DNA of 64,000 nt from Cyclospora cayetanensis. Lineage: Eukaryota > Apicomplexa > Conoidasida > Eucoccidiorida > Eimeriidae. The notes beneath the pieces are model-generated. The model was given only the letters and a program-made list of their open reading frames with translations. It made no database searches and was not told the origin of the DNA. The translations under genes were made by a program, and so were the position numbers. This document shows positions 41,749 through 51,453 of this stretch, piece after piece (the stretch's first letter is position 1; the number at the start of each line of letters is the position of its first letter). The DNA lies in assembly GCF_002999335.1 (NCBI RefSeq), contig NW_020312127.1:18443-82442 (forward strand), read 5' to 3'.

Positions 41749-43809
41749 CTAGGCATCTGCCTCGGGCATGTGCCTGTTATCTTCGTCCTCTGCTAGTGCC
41801 TCTCCTGCTCTGAGTCCACCCAGTTTCTCTGGGCGGCATCTGTTGCATCCCGCATCTTTGAGGGTCTTAAACGCCTGCTGTTGCTGCTGCAACAGCAGCC
41901 ATGACTGTTGGTACGAGTGTTCATGCTGCATGTCTGGTTGGTGCTTTTGCATATACTGCAGCAAGAACTGTTCTTTCAATTCGGCCAGCCGTTGCTGCTT
42001 GCTGTCCGTCCACCCAGCGCACGATTCAGAAACCCCTACCAGGAAGCCTCTCCAGAGGCACCTGCCACAGCGGGTGTGGAAGAGGAAGTCTCTGGTGCAG
42101 TCTTGAGCCAAGTGTTTGAGAAGGCATGTGTCGCCTCCCGGGTGTCTTCCCAGCAAGCCATTAATCTTGTAGACCTTCTTGTTCGCATAGAGCAAGAGGG
42201 AACCCAACAAAAAGTGTCTGTACACCTGGCATGGAGTAAAAGATGGCAGATCTCCTCTGCCCCCACTGCTGCTGCTGCTGTGCGGGAGAGGAAACTCAGC
42301 TCTACCACTGCCCGCCAGCGTTCCACGTCCAACAAGCCACCGCATCACAAAATCGTAAGCCATTCGGATACTGCTGCGACTGTCACTTTCCCGCTTCTGG
42401 TCATCTTCCTCCAGTCCCCGTACACTGCGATGGAGGCACTGCGCTCTGCAACGGTATCGGCAGCACTTTTGCAAAGGGCGGCGGCAAGACGGCCTGTGGT
42501 GCTGTTGCTCCTCCTGCTCCTGCTGTGCAGTCGCCGCTGCTGCAGGATACGGAGCAATCCTGCAACTGCTGCTGTGGCAGCAACGTTCGATATTTCTGCA
42601 GCACACGCCAGGATTGGAGCGCTCCAACTCCTCTTGCCGCCGCTGCTCTGACAACACACACCTTTGCTCCTCGAGGTGCTCATGAGGCGACAGGGAAAAT
42701 ATATCTGCAAGAGCACTCAGCAGCGTCTGTTGATGCTGCTCCTGCGGGAGAAGCCGTTCCTCAGGCAGCTGCCTGTGCATGCGGCTCGGCACTTCGTCTT
42801 CCAAGCAGCAGCGCCCTTTCTGCTGAGCAGCAGCAGCAGCTGCCGCTGCTGCAGCTACTGCAGGCAGACCAGCTACTGCTGCCGCTTCAGCGGCAGGCGC
42901 AGCAGCAGCCGCTGCCGCAACGGCGGCAACAACGACGCAAGTAGACGCACGACGAGGAAGAGATTCAACGGGGACCTCTTCGATTTCATTCTTCCCGAGC
43001 TGCCTCGGGCATGCTGTTGGCGATGCTGCGCTTTTCTTCCACCCAGACTCATGCGCCGCAGCCACATGATGAGCGCCTGCAGCAGCAGCAGCTGCTGCTG
43101 CTACATTGTAGCGAGCTACCACCTCTACGCCAGGATCAGCAGCAAGGGCAGCCTCTGCGGCATGCGCGGCAGCGGCTTCAGACTTACAAAAGCAGCAGGC
43201 ACAGCAGTCGCAGCAGCACAGTCCCCACAGCTGCATGCGAAAGCGCTGCCGTCGAGGAAGACAGCGCAGGCAACGGCTGTTGCTACAAAAGTCTGCACAG
43301 ATCTGGCAAGCGTCACAAGCAACTGCAGCTGCTGCTGCGGCAGCCGCTGTAGCTGCTCCTTCTGTCTCGCTCACGAGGATCTCTCGTGCAGCTGGATGCG
43401 CGAAAAGCTCCTTCGCTGCCCCTAGGGTACTACCTATGGGTGCAGTGGACGAAGCCGCCATTGATATATCAGCCGCTTCTGTTATATCCTGGCCGTCAGT
43501 GACTGCTATGACGTCGAGAGGCACTGAGTCGTCTGGTGTCGCTCTTGCTGCTGCTGCTTCTTGAGCTTCCACACCACAAACTCCTGCTGCTGCTGTTGCC
43601 GCTGCAGTGCTTGCAGTGCCCAAAATGCATGACTCTTCTGGATGCAGCGTTGCTGCCGAAGGCTGTGCTGGATTTGACGGCCTTGCTGCCTTCGCTGCCG
43701 TCGCAGATGCTTCCTTTGGGGGGGCGGCTTCACGCGTAGCATCTGCAGCGCCTGCCGTTCCATCCCCCCCGATCCAGTGTGACATCTTCTCCTTCGAGAT
43801 TGCTGTCAT
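41749..43809 (-). CDS. Ala/Cys-rich protein with C-terminal cytochrome b5 domain
   Basis: First ATG at 43809; single frame of 686 residues. Near residue 535-600 lies a b5-like heme domain: YANKKVYKINGLLGRHPGGD with the heme-ligand His of HPGG, then HLAQDCTRDFLFHT where the last His is the likely second ligand. Ahead of it are poly-Ala runs and a dense Cys cluster near residue 190-230 (CDACQICADFCSNSRCLRCL, then LCCCDCCACCFC). A Gln-rich helix closes the protein. The long low-complexity head is unlike ordinary microsomal b5, so this is a b5-domain protein of unknown role; electron transfer via the b5 reductase at 61-63 kb is possible but unproven. The frame is open upstream of the ATG without Met through an 18-bp repeat. 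Confidence 0.7.
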   Translation of the reverse strand: MTAISKEKMSHWIGGDGTAGAADATREAAPPKEASATAAKAARPSNPAQPSAATLHPEESCILGTASTAAATAAAGVCGVEAQEAAAARATPDDSVPLDVIAVTDGQDITEAADISMAASSTAPIGSTLGAAKELFAHPAAREILVSETEGAATAAAAAAAAVACDACQICADFCSNSRCLRCLPRRQRFRMQLWGLCCCDCCACCFCKSEAAAAHAAEAALAADPGVEVVARYNVAAAAAAAAGAHHVAAAHESGWKKSAASPTACPRQLGKNEIEEVPVESLPRRASTCVVVAAVAAAAAAAPAAEAAAVAGLPAVAAAAAAAAAAQQKGRCCLEDEVPSRMHRQLPEERLLPQEQHQQTLLSALADIFSLSPHEHLEEQRCVLSEQRRQEELERSNPGVCCRNIERCCHSSSCRIAPYPAAAATAQQEQEEQQHHRPSCRRPLQKCCRYRCRAQCLHRSVRGLEEDDQKRESDSRSSIRMAYDFVMRWLVGRGTLAGSGRAEFPLPHSSSSSGGRGDLPSFTPCQVYRHFLLGSLLLYANKKVYKINGLLGRHPGGDTCLLKHLAQDCTRDFLFHTRCGRCLWRGFLVGVSESCAGWTDSKQQRLAELKEQFLLQYMQKHQPDMQHEHSYQQSWLLLQQQQQAFKTLKDAGCNRCRPEKLGGLRAGEALAEDEDNRHMPEADA

Positions 43810-45087
43810 TCGCGCTGCTGCTGCTCGGGTTGCTGCTGCTGCTCGGGTTGCTGCTGCTGCTCGGGTTGCTGCTGCTCTGCCACAATGCGCTGTACGTCGG
43901 TCCACCCACAGAAGCCGTAGCACCCGCTTAACATTGCAAACGCAGCGGCATCACGGATGCCTTATCCGATGATGCCCTGTAGCTACACTGTGGCATACTT
44001 GAAGCGTCAGAATGGCATCGCTGGAAGCTGCTGCCACAGCATGTTTCCCTGGATGTTCGGCCGCTCCTTCTGCTGCGGTTGTCGCTGGTGCTGCGTGCTC
44101 CTTCCACTCCTTCTTCTGCTCCTACCACTTCCTTCAGTTGCTCCTTCTGCCGAAAAGCCGTTTTCTCTGACAAAACTCCAGCGCTCAGGCTCTTGGTCTT
44201 GGCTCGTCCTTCACCTGCCGTGCGCTCGCCTCCGCCTCTTCTGTTGCATGCCCAGACGGGTAATACTTCCTTGGCCGCGGTGCCTCAGGAGAAGTGCAGC
44301 GAATGTGGGGTTCCTTACGGTGGTATACAGACGCAAAGAAGGAAATTTTAATATGGAATCTCAAAGAGTCCTCTAGCTATTGCCGCTGCTGCTGCAGCTA
44401 CTGTCGCCGGTGCGGCTGGAGCGGTTGCTGCTGCGGCTATTGCTGACAGCAAGTCCCCAAACCACCGGGACGATGAAGAAATCAAAGCAGTCTCTGTAAA
44501 AGTGCCAATATGACTGAATGACTAAATAGTAATACCGGCGATTATGAGGCAGCAGCAGCAGCCTCAGCCATGCGGAGCAGCACGCCACTAGCAGTAGGGC
44601 TGTCTTTTTATCGAGAGCTGGTCATGCAGCAGTACTGTAGCATATAGCTCCATCTTGCTCTGTTAAATATATATTAAGTTTCTTCGTGTCATTGTGCTTG
44701 CCTCTAGCTGATCGATCACGTGCATAGAAATGTCTCTGGCTGCTGCTGCGGCAGCAGCAGCCACGCTTGCTCTTCGGTACAGCAACTGCGTGTCTAGTGT
44801 TTATACTTAGGAGCTCGACGTACAAAGCCCCCCAAAGATTGAGCCCACCCCGTTCCTGGTGGGAGCAGGTGCATGCACTGCAAACTGCACCCAAACCCTT
44901 GTTTTTTGACTGCGCGGCAGCCGAACTCAGTCAACAAAGACTGTATCTGCAGCCCTCTCTGCAGTTGCAGCAGTAGCAGCTCTGCCTTCACTACAGCTAC
45001 CAGCCCCAAAGCGCAGCTACCAGAAGCGTGGGAGCAGTAAAGAGGGCCAGCGAGAGTCACGGCGTCGGCAGTGGCTCTGTCAGCAGA
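43810..45087. other. region of overlapping GCT-repeat frames, unresolved
   Basis: Both strands carry long open frames because of GCT/GCA repeats. On the - strand, a stretch from about 44492 (after a TTTTACAG acceptor; ISSSSRWFGDLLSAIAA) and another from about 44287 (after CTTCTCCTGAG; KEVLPVWACNRRGGGERTA or, in another frame, KYYPSGHATEEAEASARQ) look coding. I cannot join them into one gene. The last 500 bases are upstream of VPS53. Confidence 0.3.
43814..43876 (-). repeat. 18-bp tandem repeat, about 3.5 copies
   Basis: Unit GCTGCTGCTGCTCGGGTT on the + strand. On the - strand it reads AAATR in the frame leading into the b5-domain gene and QPEQQQ in the next frame. Confidence 0.85.
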
Positions 45088-48000
45088 ATGCCTGCAGCGA
45101 CGATTGATCTTCGATCTGCCTCCTCCGAGATGCCACCTGACCAGCACACGCCAGTGGCGCTCCCCTCCCTGCCAGATGCTCCGCATTCCGCATCAGAGGC
45201 GCCTCGGCCTACGAGCCAGTTGCCGCTGCATCCTCTGGAGGTGCCTGTACACCCGGGCGATGAAAGCGAGGACGAGAGGAATATAAGGGAGTTGAACCAG
45301 CAGATCCAAACAACGGAAAGCATTTCACGCGTGGATGCCCGTCTTAGGGAGGTCGGTGGCGAGATTCAGCGCATAGAGGCCGAAATCCTTGCAGCAGTGC
45401 GGCAGCAAGCAGGCAAGCGACAGCAGCAGCTGCAGCAGCAGCAGCAGCAGCAGACTGCAGCACGTGTGCAGGAGCTGTTGCAGCTGTCTCGCTCTGCGCA
45501 GCAGGTTGCCGCGGCAAGCGACGAGGAAGCGGCTGCCCTCTGTTCCGACATCAAAATGCTGGATACAGCAAAGCGGAATTTGACGAAGTCCATTGCCGCG
45601 CTGAGGCAGCTCTTGATGATTGCCGCCGCAGTCGAACAGCTCAGAGAGGCTGCCCTGTACAGACGGTACAAGGAAGCGGCGAAGCTGCTGCTGGCGCTTC
45701 GTCCGCTGTGCCGCTCCTTCGAGGTGTATCGCCACATCCCGCGAGTCGCCGAGTTGCTCCACCAGCAGCAGTTGCTGCGTGAGGGACTGCAGCAGCAGCT
45801 TTTGGAAGACTTTGAGAATTCCGTAGACGGCGAAAACAGCAGCAACAGCGGCTACTGGCGAGAGAAGCTGCGGGATGCAGGGGGTTGTGTGGATGCTGTC
45901 GGGGTGAAAGGCTTCAGGGAACAGGTCGTTGCTGCTGTGTCGGGGTGTCTCCTCACGTCATACATGGCCACCTTCTCTCCCCCTCCTGCGCCTGCCATTG
46001 CGGCAGCAGACGAATCAACGCCCTCTTCAGCCGCAGCTGCAGAAACAGCATCGACTGCCGCTGCTTCATTCTTTGAGCGCCGCTTCGGCTGGTATAGACG
46101 GGCCGTTCGGGATGCAGAGTCTCGCCTGCGAGACATCCTCCCCCTCCACTGGCGCTTCAATGAGGCCTTTGCGATGCACTTCTGCCGAGTCACAAAGCAA
46201 CAATTGGCGGTAAGAGGGGCTCTACTCCTCCCCAATCATCGCTCGATATGCACAAATCCATATGCAAGCTGGACGGTACCGTCTTTTGTGCCGCCACGTT
46301 TCTCTCTCTATCTGTCTACCTATCTACCTATTCATCTATTTCTGTCTGGTCTGTCTATCTGTCTCTCTATCTCTCTCTCTATCTCTGTCTGTCTGTCTGT
46401 CTCTCTCTCTCTCCCTCCCTCTCTCTCTGTCTGTCTCCTTCTGTCTGTCTCTGTTTGGATCTATCTATCTATCTATCTATCTCTATCTCTCTCTCTATCT
46501 CTATCTATCTCTCTATCTATCTCTCTCTTTGCATCGTCCCCCTGTCTCGCGAGTGCTCTTTTGTGTTGACGTGTATTTTGCCCCATTAAGTTGGTGGTCA
46601 TACGCGTCTTCTTCTGTGCGCCAGTGTGTTCTATGGTTCGGGTGTGTTGTCGCCTCTGCTGCGAACTGCCCTTGGTAGCAAGACGACTAGCTGCCCCTAC
46701 TTTTCTGTTTGCTGTGATGCGGTCCGTATTACGAGGGTAGCTCTGCCATAGCATCAGGCTGCACTTTCTCTCCAAGACCCCCTTTTCCCTCAGTGCTTTT
46801 CGCGCACGTTCTCCGCTGTCTCTCCAGCTTCCCTTTGGTAGCATAACCCTTGCGGAAGTGCTTTGTTTTCCCTGCCGTTGCTGGGCATGCATGCCCCCCT
46901 TCCCATGGAGTCTGCGTCTTGGGTGTGTGTTTTATACGTTTCCAGGATCTCCTTGAGATTGGCCAGCACTACTTGCGGCCTCAGCAGCTGCTGACACTCA
47001 TTCGCGAGGCGAAAGTCTTCGAGGACCGTTTGGATTCGCGATTTGCTGCAGAGAGGAGAGAATTGCAGCTGCTGCTGCCGTCGGAAGATGTGCAGCAGCC
47101 GCAGCAGGAGCACCCCACGCAGCCTACTAAGGAGCAGAAAGAAGTCCTTCGGGCTGCCGCGCTGCAGGCTGCAGCCTCAATCGACAAGCAGTACCAGCAA
47201 GTGCAGCAGCAAGTGCAGCAGCAACAGGGTGCCACACCGTCCCTTGCCGCGCGTGTAGACGCTGCCTTGAAGCAGGACGAGCGAGAGGATGCGGAAGCAG
47301 ACGGCAGTACCTTGGACCCCGTGGTATCAGCCGCAGCAGCAGAGGAAGTTATCCGCTTGCCTCCCCCTGTCTCGTTTGCTGGCGCGATTTCCTCGGGCTT
47401 CGAAGGGTATATGGGGGTGTGGCTGGCAGCGGAAGAAGAAAAGCTCTGCAACAAGCTGTCTCTGGCTCTGCAGCGCGAGAAAATACTGCGCAACGCTTCT
47501 GTATCAGCCCTCGCTTGCACGACATGCAGGAACAGCAGCAGCAAGAACCCCTTCGATGCAGAGCTGTCGCTAGAGGCGGCCGGAGAGTCCGGAGCAGCAT
47601 CCGCTGCTGCTGGGGAAGAGGGCGAAGTCTGCCTTTACTCCTCCGCGAGCCAAGTCTTCAGCGCTTGTAAGGGCCTCATGGAGCTGACACTTTCCTTTTC
47701 TAATAAGCAGACGATGGCGGACGTCGTCTCAGCCTTCAAGCGGCTTTTTGTTAGGTATATAAATGTCTTAGAAACGCGGTAAGAGCTGCTCTTTGGCCGT
47801 TCCACAGTTCGTCGGTTTCTGACGTAGAATGTGTTTCTCTCTGAAAAAAGCCTTGAGGACCCCCTCCCCCCGTGCCTGTCTCCTTTGCCCTTTTCCTACC
47901 CGCACACGCTGCTTAGTGCATATGAATATATAAATATCGATGAAGCCTCCCCGAACGTCCGCGATGCCTTTTCCCTTCCTCCTCGCCTCCTAATGCCTCG

Positions 48001-50361
48001 ATCAGTTTCTTCTTGGCAGCGAGCCGCTGCCGAGAGTCCTTGCATGCGCCGCTATTGCCGCCTCTTCCCCCCTCTCCGCCCCCCCACCCCCCACGCATCA
48101 TCCGCAGTGACACAGCGAACTGAGCGCCTCGATACCGATCTGCCCGGAGAAAGAATTGCTGCTTGCCATGCCTCCTCTTCAGGCTGCCTCCCTCCAAAGC
48201 TTTCCTAACGGGGCCGCTCGCTGCAGCAGTGGCCACTGGCTGTTTCCCGTCTTTGAGGGCAGAGGATCAGGAGGGAGAAGCGGATGTCGAAGATCAAGAA
48301 GCTCAGGAACTCATTGTTGTTGCTGCCGTCTTAGGCAGCTGCAGCTACTTCACAAGAACCCTCCAACGGATGGCTGCAGCCATCGAAGCACAAATCGAGG
48401 ACTCCTTCAAGGCCAGGTGCTCCTTCCACGAGCAGAACGGTAGGCCAGGCACAAACACATACATATATATATTACATACATGTACATGCGTCTTTGTGTG
48501 TAGAGACAGCCACTGCCTGTGTGATATCTACGCCTATTCACGCCCCCCCCTCCAGTCCCTCTGTTTCTCCCCCCGCTTCACCTCCGCGAGAACTTGCCAC
48601 GCTTCTGGCCTCCCTTGCCTGAGCTGCGCATCGGGAGAGACCTCTTCAATTTTAACTGCCTCAACCGTCTCTTGCACAGCCGCTTTGCGTCTGCTTCTTT
48701 CTTTTTCCTCATGAACTGCGCACGCCTTCCTCCCGCCAAAGGTAGTGTACTGGTAGGCTGTCTTGCTGCCGCTGCGAATTTCTTCCCAGAACTCCTCTTC
48801 GCTCTCGAAGGACGGTGCATTCGCTTGCTGCTGGACTTGTTTGGCCCCTCTCTTACCTCCCTCGTATCCTTCCTGTCCAAGACAAACTTTACCTCGATTG
48901 CTGCCGTCTCCGCTGCGTCCGATCCCGTCCTCGCCTTCTGTGCCTCCCTCAAATATGGCATGCGCCGCATCGCCGAGTTCCTCAGCAGCCCCATCTTCCG
49001 CTTTGTTGCCGACAAACTTGCTCAGGTGAGAGCTGCCAATGTGTATATTTTGACTACGCAAGGCACCCTCAGAGAGCCATGTCTACGGATGGCGCACATT
49101 TGCAGGTGTCTACAGACTCCCTCTTTCACGGGTATACCAAACGCGTGGCAAGCAGCTGTCTTCCTCCACGCGGCTTATTTTACCCGTCATCGAACTATCT
49201 GACTGTCTCCACCCGCGCATGGGTGCTGTCGATTGCGTGGAGAGCTCCGTGAAATGCCGTTTAGGAGCAGCCACAGCGGCGTCTCCTCTGCATATCTTTG
49301 CGCATGCGTTGCATCTTAGTGGTTTGCGGCGCAGCCGTGAGGCAGTGGTCGCTAAATTCGTTCGTGCTGTGTGTTTGCTGCGCTTTTTTTCCAGCAAGTT
49401 CTCGCGCAGTACCGCGAGGGCCTTGTCAGCTGCAAACGGGTAGGCACCATAGGGGCGCAACAGCTTCTATTGGATACGGCGACTCTCAAGGAGACGCTGC
49501 TCCTTGTTGCCGTCCCTGGCAGCGTAGGCAGCAGCGCCAGCAGCAGCAAACCAAAGCCACCTGCAGGTGGGGTGCAAGAGTGTGTTGCTTCCGCGTACGA
49601 ATGCTGCTGCTCCTCGTTTGCAACTGTTCGGACTAGTGTTTCTGTGACCAACCTGAATTGTTGTTTTGAGCGCCGACGAGGCTGCAGCCCCCTTGTTGGC
49701 TAGCTGCCAACGTGTCGCCTGCTAGTTCGGCTGCTGCTGCCTCCGATTCAGGGTATCAGCGCTTTGTCGCGCGTGAGATGGAGAAGGCAGAGACCCTGCT
49801 TAAAGCCCTCACATGTACCGCCGATGATCCAGCAGCCCTTCGAGGTAAATACGCATGCTGCTTCTTGCCAGGTGTTGTTCCCCACGTATCTGGCGGGCAT
49901 GTTACAAGCAGCTGCATGCGGAGAAGGACGCTTCTGCAGTCGACGCACCAGGAGTCTCCATGCGCTTTTGCTCCGGCTGCATGCGTTTCGCTGCTGTAGC
50001 TTTGTTGCAGGAGTGCTCTGTGCGAATATCGGCTGAAGAAATTGACAAGTGGCAAGCGCTTCGTCCCCGTGGTAAAAGCAAGACCGTCAATGTTACATCG
50101 ACTGCCGCTGCTGCGAGGCAGCTGCGAAGTACAGACACCTCAGCGTCTGCGCCGCTGTCCACTGCTGATGAGAGCAGCAGAGGGGCAGTCGTTGCTGCTG
50201 CAGCTCTGGAGGGCCTAGAACCTCCGTCTGCTCCTCCAGTGCCAGTAGAGACTAATCCGTTTGCCCCCTCCCCAAGCAATAGGGGAAATCCATTCCAGCC
50301 TGGAGACCGTTCAGGCGTCTCTTCACTGACTCTTCGGATGGCGGCGCAGAAACTGACTTGA
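45088..50361 (+). CDS. VPS53: VPS53, GARP tethering complex subunit
   Basis: Exons: 45088-46209, 46946-47778, 48183-48439, 48556-49025, 49395-49566, 49752-49844 and a last exon starting near 49945. The N-terminal coiled coil contains DIKMLDTAKRNLTKSIAALR followed by a Tyr/Leu helix and LLEDFE, then FERRFGWYRRAV, LHWRFNEAFAMHFCRVTKQQ and, in later exons, VGTIGAQQLLLDTATLKETL and EMEKAETLLKAL. This order is that of VPS53, a subunit of GARP (and EARP) that tethers endosome-derived vesicles at the trans-Golgi. Poly-Gln and Ala runs are inserted. The ATG at 45088 is the first in frame. The junction into the last exon is uncertain: a conserved-looking FPTYLAGML stretch at about 49880 is out of phase with the preceding exon when canonical sites are used. 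Confidence 0.9.
46300..46530. repeat. CTAT/CT/CTGT microsatellite in VPS53 intron 1
   Basis: About 230 bases of mixed CTAT, CTGT, CT and CCCT repeats occupy the first intron of VPS53 shortly after its donor. It is the longest simple-sequence tract in the window. Confidence 0.9.
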
Positions 50362-51453
50362 CGGGTCGTGTCTCTGCGTGTTGATTACTGAGCATTTCTA
50401 TGAAAATACACACTGCCCTGCGTCGCTATCCTGCTGATTTTTCGTGTAGCTTCTTTGTGGCAGCTCCCCCGGAAACTTCCGCGCTGCCTCGTATCCCATT
50501 GCAGTGTATGTTGATATATATATCTATATATGCGTTGCTCTCCTCGTGCGGCTTCTCACTCTTATGTTCGGCTGTGTCTCCTCTCAAGTCGTCCTACTAC
50601 AGTCCAATGTCACAAATGCTTCTCATGCTTTAAGCTTCTTCGCCGTTGCCAGGTCTTAAGCGTCTGACAGAAGAGACCGTATGTCGCTTTCCACCTCTCG
50701 TAGTCGTGCTAAAGGCTCTGCCTCCTCTGGACTCTCTCTGTCTCTAAGCCGCTTGTTTCTGTTCCGGCACTCCACGTTTACAATAGAATGTATCTTTGGT
50801 GTCTCTGGGTGCGGGCGAAATCTGCAATGTCGAGTCTAGCGTTGCTTGCGGCCACGGGCATGCCTGCCGACTTGCTAACGGGGAGGGCCGCTCTAGTGTA
50901 CCAGAGAGCGCTCAGGAAGAGCATCAGCTTCGTATTCCGCACGCACGTGTAGGGACTAACCATAACTCTACCTAGTCTGCTTCAGGAAGACGTTGCAGAA
51001 AAAAGTGTGCAGCCGTAATTTCGCGGCATAGAGTTTCACCTTTAGATCTGCACCATTGCAGTGGGCAGTGCTGCTGTGGTTCTTGCTGCTGTTTCTACTA
51101 TTGCTGCCGTCCGATTAACAACAATGAGACATCAGAGGAGCTTGCAGAGATGCCTTTTTAAGCTTATAATGATCTGCAGTCGCCGCGATGCCTGCGATGC
51201 AGAACTGAGGATTCCACAACACTCACTACGTAAAACACCCCCCCAGCAACGCCGGCATCACCAGCAGCAGCAAGTACGGCAACCAAGAGAACAGTGTACA
51301 ACCATGTCGTTTCGCCCTCCAGAGGCATGCATGCTGAGACTTGGTCTACAGATATCGAAGGATCCAAGGGTCTTCAAACAATGAGCCTTGTTGCCATATC
51401 GCTTTCCGAATCCTCAGCCTGTATTGGTTCAGATTCCGCAGCAAAGCGGCCCC
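50362..51453. other. intergenic with one possible small membrane exon
   Basis: Spacer between the convergent VPS53 and RAP-protein genes. On the - strand at about 51226-51324 an ATG-started stretch encodes a hydrophobic segment (TWLYTVLLVAVLAAAGDAGV) ending near GTAGTGAGT donor-like sequence. It may be an exon of a tiny membrane protein but I cannot complete it. Confidence 0.3.

Noticed and set aside
44303..44446. A 47-residue + strand ORF rich in Cys (SSSYCRCCCSYCRRCGW) that resembles the Cys-rich pair
   Set aside because: Its Cys codons come from a GCT/TGC repeat read in one frame, and the - strand has a competing Ala-rich frame with a good acceptor; similarity to the pair is likely compositional.
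48594..49202. Start of a separate gene at the internal ATG in this open frame
   Set aside because: The stretch joins in phase to VPS53 exons on both sides and is an internal exon (48556-49025).
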